The translations under genes and the position numbers were made by a program. Positions 10,683-20,930 of a stretch of 64,000 nt of DNA are shown here, one piece after another. Below the pieces are notes generated by a model, which ran no database searches, was not told the DNA's origin, and saw nothing but the letters and a program-made list of their open reading frames with translations. The DNA comes from Pararge aegeria (taxonomy: Eukaryota; Arthropoda; Insecta; Lepidoptera; Nymphalidae): assembly GCF_905163445.1 (NCBI RefSeq), contig NC_053193.1, positions 1,364,001 to 1,428,000 on the forward strand, given 5' to 3'. Each line of letters opens with the position of its first letter. Position 1 is the stretch's first letter.

Positions 10683-10738
10683 CTAGTTAATTTACACCCT
10701 ACCGACAAACACGTGTTGCCAAGCGATTTAGCACTTTA
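10683..10738 (+). mobile_element. SINE-III middle fragment
   Basis: TAGTTAATTTACACCCTACCGACAAACACGTG and GCCAAGCGATTTAGC are shared with the copies at 39178 and 38606. Confidence 0.55.
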
Positions 10739-11833
10739 ATACTATTTATAGTATTGTTTAGTGTACTAAATTAGGTACACCGATAGGTATATATCTAGGT
10801 TTTCTTTTGTTGCTTTTATTAATTTTAATTAAAAAGTTGTTATGAAAGCATGGTCACAACAATATGCTAATACTAATCACAAAGGTCAGCGAAGAACAAC
10901 GTATAGAATCCCCGGGCGCATTAAACACTGAGGCATAAACATTGTACCTTCTGCGGGGCCGATTAATCACTGCCACATTACCATACAATGGCCTCTGACG
11001 AGCTCCGGCACGCTCGGCTGGCCTGATAGTGATGAAGCTTACACAGTTGCCACACTTTGCCAATCGCCGAGACGTCGCCAGGTCGACGGACTGTTGCGTC
11101 ATTTGTTTTTGAACTTTAGACATCGCTTTCAGTTTGTTACGTCCCTAGGCCGGACACAGGCGTTTTCTGTCTTTGACGGAACGGATTGTGAGCTTAGACT
11201 AGACCCACCATGCTGTTCCAATGCGGATTGGCGAGCTTTTATACTTTTATACTTTACTCTACTGCTAGGAACATACCTCTCTTATAGGATTAAAACCCTA
11301 TATATAACATAGCATACATATAACTACCATGATAGTAGGCTATGACGTGACACCGGATTTATGTCTGGCAATTTTAGCCCAACCCGGTAGTCTTGCCTTG
11401 TGCTCTGTAGTTTTATGTGCTATTCACTAGAGCAGGGAGGTTATCATATCATTATCTACGTAGTATGTATTAAATTAAGCGGAGGTAACCATATTTAAAA
11501 CTGTAATAATTAAGAAAATAATACGCAGTAATGTGTTTTTTTTTTGTGCGAGCAATCTTATTTTGTTGTAAAACATGCAAGTAACGCAGCCTGGTAACAA
11601 TTTGAACAAAAAATCCTCTTTATCTCAAGAAGTAGGTATGTCCGCACATGTTTTTGTTTGTTTCTACGTTTTATCACATTAATATAAATCATATTAACGA
11701 GATACAGCGGCTGGTTAAGACCGGTTGCTGCTAGGGTTTCCAACTTTAATTCACGTAATAATTAACTTACTAATACGTTCAATATAATAATAATTATATA
11801 TAATATACAAATATTATATTATTAGAGCTATAT
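10739..11833. other. unassigned DNA with a GC-richer open stretch
   Basis: The minus-strand interval 10854-11123 stays open for 89 codons and is clearly GC-richer than its surroundings, with several Arg/Ala codons. The translation matches no family I recognise, and no copy occurs elsewhere in the window. It might be conserved non-coding DNA or a decayed exon. The remainder is featureless and AT-rich; 11760-11820 is almost pure A/T. Confidence 0.4.
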
Positions 11834-12390
11834 GAAGCGGTGGCAGCCAAGTAGTTAGGACTTCGGCTTCACTTTCGGGGGGCCGTGATCGAATCCCAGT
11901 AACGCACCTCTCTAAGTTATGTGCGTTTTTTTAAGGAATTAAAAATATCACTTCCTTCAACGGCGAAGGAAAACATCTTGAGGAAAACTGCATGCCTGAG
12001 AGTTTTCCATAATGTCCTTAAAGGCGTGTGAAGTGACGACCTCTCTGGCGCGATTGTGAGCGCTGTGAATTCAAGTAGGAGGTCTCGGGTTTGATTCCCG
12101 GAGGGGCAATTTCTGAAGTTTCTCTGGTCTAGTCTGGTGGGAGACTTTGGCAGTGGCTAGTTACGACCCTACCGAAACCGATTAGGGGTATGGCTACCGA
12201 ACCCCCTAACAAGTAAGCTCGCTATCGCTATCGCTAGGTGAGATTGCAGTCAAGGGCTTACTTGTAATGGAATTAAAAAAATAAAAAAAAGGCCACCAAT
12301 CCGCATTGGGTCAGCGTGGTGGACTACGGTCTAAACCCTACTCAATGTGGGTGGAGGCCTGTACCCTGTATTAGGCCGGTAATTGGTAGA
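11834..12390 (+). mobile_element. SINE-I copy split by a SINE-III
   Basis: The head GAAGCGGTGGCAGCC and the body run to AAAGGCGTGTGAAGT (about 12034). The body then resumes at 12293 with CCACCAATCCGCATTGGGTC and runs to GGCCGGTAAT at about 12385. The interval between is a SINE-III with its own head and A-rich end. An RTE fragment follows directly. Confidence 0.8.
12041..12290 (+). mobile_element. SINE-III inserted in SINE-I
   Basis: The tRNA-like head CTCTCTGGCGCGATTGTGAG has a B-box GGTTTGATTCCCGG; the body has CTGGTGGGAGACTTTGGCAG, CCGATTAGGGGTATGG and GATTGCAGTCAAGGGC; the 3' end is A-rich (12270-12290). It is shorter than other copies because part of the middle (after GACCCTACCGA) is missing. 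No clean target duplication is visible. Confidence 0.8.
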
Positions 12391-12395
12391 GCTAT

Positions 12396-12500
12396 ATGCT
12401 TGGAGTATCTCTACGTGATCACATCAGGAATGAGGTGATCCGTAGCAGAACCAGGGTCAACGACATTGCTCAAACAGTAGCTAAGCTAAAGTGGCAATAG
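12396..12500 (+). pseudogene. RTE-clade LINE ORF fragment
   Basis: The 34-residue translation starts MLGVSLRDHIRNEVIRSR and goes on TRVNDIAQTVAKLKWQ before an in-frame TAG. This matches the C-terminal region of RTE reverse transcriptases (RTRVTDI...AKLKWQW...), also seen at 45453-45790 and 55222-55447. Normal RTE sequence would continue W-A/T-G-H/R-I, so this copy is cut and carries a stop. It adjoins the 3' end of a SINE-I. Confidence 0.8.
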
Positions 12501-13934
12501 GCGGAGCTTTCATTGTATATATTGGAATTCCGCCTGAAAAGTTACGCCTGATTCTATACAGCATAAGTATTCCGACGCTATGCCACGTTTATAAATAAGG
12601 CCCTAGGGGTTTGTATCGTCGAAATCACGCTTGGAGTTCGTGCTTGAAGGCAAAGGGTTACATGTCCCGTTAATAATTTGAACGCGAACGTATGCACATA
12701 ATCTTTGCGATAAAAATGAGCGAACGCAAAAAGTCCATTAATAAAATTGACATCCGTCCGAACGAGCGCGTGACTCAGTGATAATACAAGCTACACCTGC
12801 CGCCGTGCAACTAGCGTACAGTGCACCTTTTAAAGCAAAGATTTAAAAACGGTGTGTTCGAGTAAAGAAACTTTAACCTTAGCTTCCGAAAATCACTTTC
12901 AACCAATTTTTAGATCAAATAAAAATATTAGCTTTCATACTAAAATTGTGTTCATTTACATCCAAGTTGATTATAGCTTAATACAAACGACCCAAACGAA
13001 AGTATTTTTATTATTATTCTTTCGTTCTGAACTTACAACGAGTGAGTCTTTTCAATACACCACCCTCTTACAACACTTTTACAATTCGAAGCCTAAACAA
13101 CTAAAAATATTGTTAACCAAAAATAAATTCTCTATTATTAAACAAAATCTTACCAATTTGTCATGTTGTAAGAAATAAATGCAAATTAAAATTAAGTTGC
13201 AGGTTTAATAATCGGCATATCCTGAGAGTAACAGGAGGTAATCTCTTCCACAGATCTTGCTATTTAGTACCTAGTCTAGTGGACTATCAGACCCCATGCC
13301 GGAAAAATCAACAATCTTCTTTATTAAACAATCCTTGCTTTATCGATTTGCATAGCTTAGCTCCTTTGCGCGTCACAATTTTAATGTATATCTTTGAAAC
13401 CACTGTTTAAATGTAAAATAGTTTCACAGTACTTCACCTCCCTCGGTCACTTAGTCTAACTCTCATACATACGTGTTTACAAACTGACAAGAACGAAAGG
13501 TCCTATGAAAAACGTCATAATCAACATTCCGATAACTGTAAGATTGCTAACGGGAGGTAAGCCCACAACACATTACCCAGTGCGCAGGCGCAATCGCCGA
13601 CACTTTCCGCATACGAATGTGGGTATCTAATACCTACACCTCACAAAAACACGGGGTATAGAGCCTGCAGATTAGATCGTACTAGACAGGTTTTGCGCCT
13701 GGCTGCGTTTTCACCTGTATGTCTAGCACGGGTGATTATCGTTTTCGAAAAGCCATTAGCACGAACTATACTATACTATACTTACGCAATTGATATTCTA
13801 TGCGGTTTGCTTTCAACATATATAGCGAGGCGACGATTTTGTAAAATAAAAAATGATCATTAATACCCCAAATTAATGTTGTGCAAACGTTCCCTATAAC
13901 ATTTTAGGTTCTCTCAATAGCGAAAGAGATATTA
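12501..13934. other. unassigned DNA
   Basis: The longest frame (12852-13178, plus, 108 codons) is AT-driven, Lys/Asn/Phe/Thr-rich and matches nothing known. No repeat family of the window recurs here. Confidence 0.4.
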
Positions 13935-14268
13935 CAACGTGTAACAGAATTACGAAATAATATTTAAGTATGCATAAGTATATTTCATAAGGAATCACAT
14001 CTCACATCTTTACAGGGTAAAGATATGAAATCAGAAGTAGTATATTTATTTCTCCATACAAACTAATTCAAAACATTCTAAGTGTTTAGTTATGACAACC
14101 CTATCGGTCATAAAATACCGACACGCGTATAGGGCGCTACCTACGCTACGCGACGCCTACCTAATAAAGTTAGTTTGGGGCTAGATGGCTATAGATAAGT
14201 CTCAGAGACAGTACTTAATGTACCTCTATAGCCTGTGAAGTATTTTTTCAGTTTTTATTTACACGTTG
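13935..14268 (+). mobile_element. TA-1 element with internal deletion
   Basis: Ends CAACGTGTAACAG and TTTACACGTTG with TA outside on each side. At 334 bp it is shorter than the 402-bp copy at 8819 because the AGTGACAGGAGTCAC to TTTACTCAAAA part is reduced. It keeps GACAACCCTATCGGTCATAAAA and CTACGCTACGCGACGCCTACC. Confidence 0.75.
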
Positions 14269-14569
14269 TATAATAAAGTTAAGGTCCACAATGCTGCATA
14301 CATGCGAGTCTTTAAGCATTGCCGTGGTCTTAGTGATCATGAAGTGTCTGATTTTGGAGCAGATGTTATTCGCTTCACGAGAATAAGCCTCTAAACCCTA
14401 GAACCTATTGGCAGATAGCCTGGTAAACTCATACAGGGTGCCTTCCACCTTGCCGCGCACAACAAGGTGCTTTATAGAATGGTTTTCTTGCCGAGACACA
14501 TTAAGTCATTTTAGACTTGAATAGAGAGACTTGAATTTATTCCAAGTTCTAGGTAATTAAAATTAAGAA
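14269..14569. other. unassigned DNA
   Basis: Moderately GC-rich, with no family match and no coding signal. Confidence 0.35.
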
Positions 14570-15110
14570 AACTCTAATGCCCACTAACGAACTAGGCAAT
14601 GCCCTAATAAGAATTGCTTAATCCAAGAAGATTCATAGGCATAGATTTACCTTTCACCAATTGACTTTCACTAAGCAACTCATAATTTAACCTAACTTTA
14701 TAAATTTAAAACGCATATAAAAATTTTAAGAACCGACAGGATTTGAACCTGCGGCTCTGGGGCCTTCTCTCTTCTTCCAAGTGTAGGTAAAAACACTATA
14801 AAAATTATAATACAACCTAACTTTTCTATAAATCTTGGATTTGGTACAAGGTTTGGTATTTTGTGTTTGTATTATCATATTTCACTTTTCAAAAAAAAAA
14901 TTTATATTTTTTCGTCAGTGTCTGTTTACGCGTTCCCTTAAAATAACGCCCCGCCAACTTTGTATCGTAACTTTAATTGGCGCTTAACGTCGTAAATAAT
15001 GATGTAAGCGTTAGTGAAATGTTTTCTTTCTCTACGTATCACCCGTAATGATTAAGCATTCAATTTAAGCTTTTCGCAGGTTTCGTTAAAACTGGTATAA
15101 GTGTACGTGA
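14570..15110 (+). repeat. family L, copy 1
   Basis: Shares ordered blocks with 46880-47250: AAGATTCATAGGCATAGATTTACCT, GACTTTCACT...AACTCA, TTTATATTTTTTCGTCAGTGTC and CGTAACTTTAATTGGCGCTTAACGTCGT. Divergence is high. A tRNA 3'-half-like stretch (AGGATTTGAACCTGCG, 14740-14755, on the minus strand a GGTTCAAATCC B-box) lies in this copy only. Class unknown. Confidence 0.45.
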
Positions 15111-15305
15111 GTTGATTGATCCTGTATGACCGGAATCTCTTACTTAGAGATACAAAGTGAAAGGCAAAAAGCTCAGAAGTCATTCATTCGAAAAACTAGA
15201 CTTGCAGACTTGTGCTAGGATACACAGTTCCAGATGGTTAATACTGATGTTGGTTTGGTTTAAGTAGTCTAGACCCCCGCTGTTCTCACCATATACGCTC
15301 TAACC

Positions 15306-15979
15306 CAGGGGTTCCCAACCTTATTGAGCTAGCGGCGCAGTTGCAAGTTAAGAACTTTGTAACGGGGCCTGCGCCCTAACCTTGATAGTTGAAATAGACC
15401 GGTACCTACTTGTTAATTATACAGCTATCTGCCTAACTACCAAGCAAAATAAAGTAACAAGCAAGTCTGGGTCTAGGTACCCGAAAAGATAAAACATCTG
15501 CATTATGAAACTAATAAAATCATGATAAATAATAAATTTTATCAAAAAATTAAGAAAAATAAAACTGCACCAACAACCAACTGTTGGTTGGTTGCTTAGT
15601 GATATACGACTAAGACATCGGGACTTTGCATCGATATTGCATTCGTATTTATATCGAATTACCCACCAACTGAATGTCATGCACGTTGGTTGTTTATCAA
15701 ATATAATTTTAATTGTTTCTTGAAAACTATCTACCTAATTCAATAACAATTATTAGCGTATTTGTAAAAATTATAATCAATTTAATAAATTATCTTGCCA
15801 ACATGAATTTATAGTTATCTAAAGTTTAATTATTAACTGTAATATTAGCTTGGTGATCTCCACACAATTTTGTGTGGGACACTCAAAGACTATCGAAAAT
15901 TATTTTTCTTGACTTTTTGAAGTTGCGCCTCGTGGTGCACGTCTGTACGTTCTACGGCGCCCCAGGTTGGGAAGCCCTG
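15306..15979. mobile_element. hAT-B, 674-bp non-autonomous hAT element
   Basis: Left end CAGGGGTTCCCAACCT and right end AGGTTGGGAAGCCCTG pair at 15 of 16 positions. CTCTAACC flanks both sides (15298-15305 and 15980-15987), a perfect 8-bp target duplication. CAGxG ends plus 8-bp duplication define the hAT superfamily. No transposase or zinc-finger frame is present; the 87-codon frame at 15417-15680 is not transposase-like. About 15600-15850 belongs to interspersed family F. Confidence 0.88.
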
Positions 15980-16204
15980 CTCTAACCTATTTGCTGAATT
16001 ATTTATTAATAGATATAAGTCTATAAGACTTTCAATTCAAAATCATAAATCTTTAAAACAACCTTCCGACACTCATTTTACCCTAGATTTTCATATACAT
16101 CCGCACCTATGAATTCATTTATTAACTTTCTCAAAATTCTATCTTAACGGATGCCTATGTCCCAAAGGGAGTATACATTCCAAACTATGTACTACATCAT
16201 TATA

Positions 16205-16585
16205 TACTCATTTTTTCGGTCCAGGGCACAGATCTCCTCTCAGAATGAGAAGAAGGTTTTAGGTTGTAGTCCGAATTGAGTAGAGTAGAGTAGTGTGTGA
16301 ATTAGTGGACTTTACACGCTCTTGAGGACATGGAGGCATGCACGAAACGTTTTTATCCACGTTTCTGATACGTACCGCTAGGATGTGGAGCGACCTCCCG
16401 GCAACTGTGTTTCTTGACACGTATAACTTAAGTAGGCCCATTCAAGGCAAGGTTCAATAGGCATTTTGTAGGCAAGTGACCTTTCTAACAGGCATGATTG
16501 TCGTAAAGCGATAGCCTTGCGTTTAAAAAAAAAAAGAAAGTGATTCTTAAATTAAAACTCCGATAAGTTGAAGGTCTGTCAGGTG
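16205..16585 (-). mobile_element. SINE-I copy split by a LINE fragment
   Basis: The minus-strand 3' half (AGGGCACAGATCTCCTCTCAG, GTGGACTTTACACGCTCTTG, GGCATGCA) runs to about 16342. The inner body resumes at about 16543 (GTGATTCTTAAATTAAAACTCCG). A LINE 3' end with poly(A) sits between. Some SINE sequence is lost at the junction. Confidence 0.65.
16343..16542 (+). pseudogene. LINE ORF2 C-terminal tail plus 3' UTR and poly(A)
   Basis: From 16344 the frame reads ETFLSTFLIRTARMWSDLPA followed by TVFLDTYNLSRPIQ, ending at TAG 16458-16460. The motif RTARxWxxLPxxVF...YDL is the conserved C-terminal end of a group of insect non-LTR reverse transcriptases. About 70 bp of UTR and an A-run (16529-16540) follow. 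Severely 5'-truncated and without function. Clade uncertain. Confidence 0.7.
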
Positions 16586-17071
16586 TCGATGTCTGTCCCC
16601 CAATAAGAGAGTATTAAAAATTAGTTTGTGTGTTCCATAAAAAAAAAACAGCTTTATTACTAATAGTATAGAAAAGGTAGAATTAAGTCAAGTCCCTAAT
16701 TGTGATAAGAAGGCCGTTAAAAAGAAATGTACTTTTAGTGCACGTCCGTAGCGGTAACTAAACCCACCTAGCTAACTTTGTAAAGAGGAGTGAAACTCTA
16801 AACTCGCTCCAACTTTGTTGTCGCCGCAACTTGGCCGCAAAGTAGCACTTTATATCGCTGCTGCCGCGAAGATGCTACTTTTACCGTAAACTTTCACAAG
16901 CTTCTAAATGTTTATCATTTGTTGTCAACTAAGTAACACTTTAGAAGGAAAACCACTGTAGGATATTACTAAAATAGTCAGCGAGGAGGTCTACACTTTA
17001 CGAACTAGATGGCGCCACAAGATCTTACATCGCGCTGTCGATGTTTTCATAAAACTCTGCACAACACCAGC
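16586..17071. other. unassigned DNA
   Basis: No family match. The CCGCAAC/GCCGC-rich part at about 16820-16870 is somewhat GC-richer, without coding signal. Confidence 0.35.
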
Positions 17072-17232
17072 ACAGCACGGCTAGCATGGGCGGGAGACAA
17101 TTATATCCCGGGGGAAGGATACAAATAAATCAACTCCCAGAGCACTGGCGCACAAGTGTAAATAATATCCAAATAATATTATGTGTAATAATAAAGAAGA
17201 AGTTGACCCCCGAAACTTCTCCTATTCCATGT
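17072..17232 (+). repeat. family E, copy 1
   Basis: ACAGCACGGCTAGCATGGGC, GGAGACAATTATATCCC(C/G)GGGG, CTCAGAGCAC-type text and AATAATATCCAAATAATA recur at 29910-30065 in the same order, and both copies end near CTCCTATTCC. Class unknown; no target duplication resolved. Confidence 0.7.
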
Positions 17233-17992
17233 TCACTTGCTTTAGTACACGTTAATTATATCTCTAGGTATTTATTACAATAACTGCGTTGTAGTAATTT
17301 ATTTCCGACAACTATCAGAAACTTCTCTTTCGATTGTTCGAAAACCTCTCTATTTCCAAGTCGTTTAAAAGCAGAAGGTAAGCAGGTATATTTTTTATTT
17401 ATACCTGAACATGAGTGAAAGCGGCAGGTGTACCGCGGCGAATTAAGCGCGAGCGATCGCGACACTACGCACACTAATGTTATTTTTAATACCAATTCAT
17501 ATGCTAATTAAACATGTGAGTGGGCGGGTGTAATAAGCATGAGTCTAGTTAAGTTGCCCACCATCCCTCATTGGTGGGTCTATGCTCTTAAACTATCTCG
17601 ATATGCAATCGCCTTTATCTAAACTTTCTAAAACAATATTTTTAAAAAAAGATGTCCATTTTAACATATCAACCTCCGCTACTCATCTGTTATATATATT
17701 TAACGGACCTATACACCAGCAATTAACTTTAGCGGCCCGTCAGGAGAGATGACTTGTTAGCGCGTGGTGGGACACTCATTTACACCAACAGTCCGTTAAA
17801 GCACTTAATGGGTCGCTAAAGTATCAAACATTGATTGGTGAAATCGGCCCTTAAAGCTCTCTCTTCTATGAGCTAAAAGGTCTGTTACCAGCAGTTAAAT
17901 GGCTGATGATGATGATGCAGCTGGGCCTACGTTATTGACCTCAGCAGAGTTGCCCAACAGGTGGGCCTACGTATTAACATGTCACCGTCATT
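17233..17992. other. unassigned DNA
   Basis: No family match. Short frames on both strands (for example 17256-17495, minus) show no recognisable domain. Confidence 0.4.
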
Positions 17993-18152
17993 ATCAATTC
18001 AAACAATTGAGGTCCACTGCTGGACATAGGTCTTTGGCAGTAAGTTACACAATCCACGGTGGTTGCCTCCAGTGGCACCCAGCGGTTCGCCTGATGTCGT
18101 CGGTCCACCTCGTTGGGGGCCGAACTATGCTGCGTTTATTAGTGCGGGGTAT
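17993..18152 (-). pseudogene. RTE-clade LINE C-terminal fragment
   Basis: The minus frame contains KRSIVRPPTRWTDDIRRTAG, the (K/R)RSVGRPPTRWTDD signature of the RTE C-terminus, ending in the stop region near the (TGATG)-type 3' end (TCAATTGxxTTGAATTG). It is cut on its 5' side at about 18152, next to a SINE-III head. Non-functional. Confidence 0.75.
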
Positions 18153-18189
18153 AATATTTCTTTTTTCGAATTCTATCTGTAGAAAAACA

Positions 18190-18262
18190 ACGAGAACCGA
18201 AATTGCTCCCGCCGGGGATAAAACCCGATTCCTAGCGCTGACCACTGCGCCAGGGACGTCGA
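18190..18262 (-). mobile_element. SINE-III tRNA-like head
   Basis: Minus strand: CCCTGGCGCAGTGGTCAGCG (A box) and ATCGGGTTTTATCCCCGG (degenerate B box). It is immediately followed on the plus strand by the duplication of a hAT-A insertion. Confidence 0.6.
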
Positions 18263-18270
18263 AATGTTGG

Positions 18271-18464
18271 CAGTGGCGTGCTTAGAGGTTATGCACAGGG
18301 TATGCAGATGATATAAAATGAGTTATATTAATCCAGTAAGAGTTGTAAAAACTTAGGGGTAGGCTTTATATAACTCTTGCAATGCCTACCCTTAAGTTTT
18401 ATATAACTCGCACTGGAGATTTTTATCATTTTATGTAATCTGCATACCCTGTGCAACGCCACTG
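18271..18464. mobile_element. hAT-A MITE, 194 bp
   Basis: Starts CAGTGGCGTGC and ends GCAACGCCACTG. The inverted similarity extends for about 45 bp (TATGCACAGGGTATGCAGATGATxTAAAATGA). The flanks AATGTTGG (18263-18270) and AGTGTTGG (18465-18472) are an 8-bp duplication with one mismatch. The interior has its own inverted block around CTTAGGGGTAGGC/GCCTACCCTTAAG. Confidence 0.9.
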
Positions 18465-18472
18465 AGTGTTGG

Positions 18473-18802
18473 TACATGGTTTTGCGATGATAGTTTTTTA
18501 AGAATAATCCCAAAAACTTAACCGGGTGTTATCGATATCGATCGTAACTAACTAGACTTACGTTCCACTCGTGGGTCACGCGGACAAGATCATGAATACG
18601 GACACCGGAACGGTTCAAGTCCTGTGCTTTGAAGGATATTCCCGTAAGTTCTGCCGTTTATATAATTGACAATGAATTACGTCCGCCATTATTTGATTAA
18701 TGGCACAGCTATCGCGTGCAGCTTTGCCGATAGATTGGGCGCGAGATATGCCCGTAATCGAAGCTGTACTCCGGTCGCACAGAAACATCCAATCACGTGA
18801 AC
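18473..18802. other. unassigned DNA
   Basis: No family match and no coding signal. Confidence 0.35.
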
Positions 18803-19045
18803 GATTTGGGCCGAGTTCGTACCCTAGCAGGCACCTCTAAGTTATGTGTGTGTTATTTAAAACATAACTTGCTTCAACGTTGAAGGAAAAACATTGTGAG
18901 GAAACTTGCGTGCCTGAGAGTTCTCCGTAATGTTCTCAAAGGCGTGTGAAGCCAACCAATCCGTATTGGGCCAGCGTGGTGGTCTACGGCCTAAACCCTT
19001 CTCATTCTCTCTTTCGTGGTGCGGCTATGGGTTGATGTGATGATT
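18803..19045 (+). mobile_element. SINE-I copy, head 5' truncated
   Basis: Starts in the B-box region (CCGAGTTCGTACCC), keeps the whole body and ends GGGTTGATGTGATGATTA, with a small internal change before the tail (CTTTCGTGGTGCGGC). Confidence 0.8.
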
Positions 19046-19184
19046 ATCCGGTACACGTAAATATACACTATATCTTCCTCTTCTTCAGCATTCTTCATCC
19101 ATATTGGTGTCGTGTAGGCCTGCTTCAACTCCTTTAATTTCACGCGACAATTAATTGTGTATAGGCACATGAAGCTTTACACCA

Positions 19185-19640
19185 GGCCTTTCTTTTTGTT
19201 GACGGGGAGATGATCTTTTGGATACCCGATTCAGGAGAATTTGGGTTATGTGGGATTTCCACCCACTAAAACCCCCTCGGTAGCCAGCCTCAGCATAATT
19301 GGGAGGCTCCGGGATCTCCTAGGAACGCACTGGTCAACACTTGTATCTCGTCCCGGGAAGATTAATGATTCCAGACTTCATTTAGGTTGGGAGGCAAGGC
19401 AACACAGCTGGCTTTGCTTTAGCATTTAGTAGTAAGCGGCTGTCTTTCTGGGGTCGTAAGTAGAGGTGATGACGTGAATGCTATTCCCCGTCGGACCATT
19501 CGCGACCTTCGTCTGGGAGTATTGGGCAGGTGAATGAGCGCGGTTAGCACCAGCTCTCCGGCGCTGTCTTCTCCGAACGGGATTGAAAATAAAGAGTTTA
19601 AATAAATAAATAAAATAAAATCTCACGCCAGGCATCATCA
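19185..19640. mobile_element. GC-rich transposon fragment, class not assigned
   Basis: CCCACCCACTAAAACCCCC..., GGAGGCTCCGGGATCTCCTAGG, GTCCCGGGAAGATTAATGATTCC and the minus-strand phrase GACGGGGAATAGCATTCACG form a block I recognise as common in lepidopteran sequences, probably LINE-derived, but cannot place. A minus frame 19426-19653 ends in ...PTGNSIHVITSTYDPRKTAA. It contrasts in base composition with its neighbours. Confidence 0.4.
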
Positions 19641-19916
19641 TGTACTTGAGCATGCCAACTGGACCAACGGGGCCGTAACAGTTAACCTGGATTTACAATA
19701 TCCGACATCGGAATTTTCTAAGTGAGCGGAGCGTACTTCGTAATAATGATCGGCAATAATGGCGCAGTAATTCGGCGCGGCGCAATGTTTCATGCTACGT
19801 GAATCGGTATAACGCTTTTAATTGAATCGCGGCGCTTTGTTTGAAGAACACCTCAACTTGCACACCTCATAGGTAGCAACACACAGCAGCCATTGTGGGG
19901 CGCCACTGTTACCATT

Positions 19917-20117
19917 ACGGCCGACTGGCGCGGTGGGCAGCGATCCTGCTTTCTGAGTCCAAGGCCGTGTTCGATTCCCACAACTGTAAAATGTTTGTGT
20001 GATGATCATGAATGTTTTTCACTGTCTGGGTGTTTATCTGTATATGTTTTAATGTATATTATTCATATATTCAGTCATCTAAGTACCCATAACGTAGTCA
20101 TTTATTTATTTATTAGT
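19917..20117 (+). mobile_element. SINE-II copy, near full length
   Basis: The tRNA-like head ACGGCCGACTGGCGCGGTGG has a B box GTTCGATTCCC; the body has ATGTTTGTGTGATGATCATGAATG and CTGGGTGTTTATCTG; the tail is TTATTTATTTATT. The GGGGCTAGATGGCGATGTG block is missing. Metulj-like by its head and tail. Confidence 0.85.
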
Positions 20118-20177
20118 AAGTAACCATTACTTGTAACTAGTGTTATTCGTTATTCATGTAATTCATATCCTTACTAG

Positions 20178-20305
20178 TCCTTACTCGCTTATAAATGCGA
20201 AAGTGTGTTTGTTTGTTTTCCCTTTACCCCCTAACTAAGCAGTCAAATTAATAGATTTTTGGGATAAAGGTAGTTAGAAGGAAGGAGAGTAACATAGGCT
20301 GTTTT
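20178..20305 (+). mobile_element. Helitron 5' end, truncated
   Basis: CCTTACTCGCTTATAAATGCGAAAGTGTGTTTG is a diverged form of the 5' end TACTAATATTATAAATGCGAAAG at 36970. TAGTTAGAAGGAAGGAGAGTAACATAGG is Helitron interior. The 3' end is absent. Confidence 0.55.
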
Positions 20306-20339
20306 TTAACCTCCGACGCAAAAACGTCGGGTGTTTTAA

Positions 20340-20930
20340 GTTTGACTTGTGATAACGAGGAAGACACCGTGAGGTATCTCTGCATCGTCTGGAGTCTCCT
20401 ACAAGACTGATGAGTATCGTAAGGTCGAATTTATATCACAATGTCATGAACATTGACTGTGAATCAAATATAATTTATATTATTTCTTGAAAACTATTTA
20501 TTAATTAAATAATTATCAACAAGCTGTGATAGCGGATTGGGCAGGAGCTTGATTTCCCGTTCGGGGGACCAAGTTCGAATCCCAGCTGGGACCTCTAACT
20601 TTTCTAAGTTATGTACGTTTTAAGTAATTAAAATATCATAATGTGAGGAAAACTCCATGCCTGAGAATTCTACATAATGTTCTCAAAGGTGTGTGGAGTC
20701 CACCAATCCGAACAAGGTTAGCGTGGTGGACTACAGCTTGAACTCCTTTTCATTGTGGGAGGAGACCCGTGCTCTGTTGTGGGTTAATATGATGACGCTG
20801 ATGATGAATTATCAAAACATATTTTAAAATGCTAATCAATTTTATAAAGTATCTGACATAAATCAAATAATAGTTATCCAAAGTTTAATTACTTACCCAC
20901 TTTGTAAAATTACTGTAACACTCGTCTGTG
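20340..20930 (+). repeat. family F copy, split by SINE-I
   Basis: GATAACGAGGAAGACACCG, CACAATGTCATGAACATTG and TTTCTTGAAAACTATTTATT lie left of the SINE; TAATAGTTATCCAAAGTTTAATTA and TTACTGTAACA lie right of it. The same blocks occur at 15600-15850, 39640-40110 and 48495-48725. Class unknown. Confidence 0.65.
20520..20806 (+). mobile_element. full-length SINE-I with target duplication
   Basis: AATTATCAA occurs at 20511-20519 and 20807-20815, bounding 287 bp. The head is GTGATAGCGGATTGGGCAGG with a B box GTTCGAATCCC, followed by the body and the tail TTAATATGATGACGCTGATGATG. It inserted into family F, so F is older. Confidence 0.9.

Noticed and set aside
12852..13178. 108-codon plus-strand frame as a host gene
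   Set aside because: AT-driven composition, no domain, no start or splice context, no second line of support.
17899..18285. 128-codon plus-strand frame
   Set aside because: Antisense shadow of the RTE remnant and a SINE-III head.
19917..19995. tRNA gene at SINE-II heads
   Set aside because: Same reasoning; the head continues into the SINE body in 14 places.
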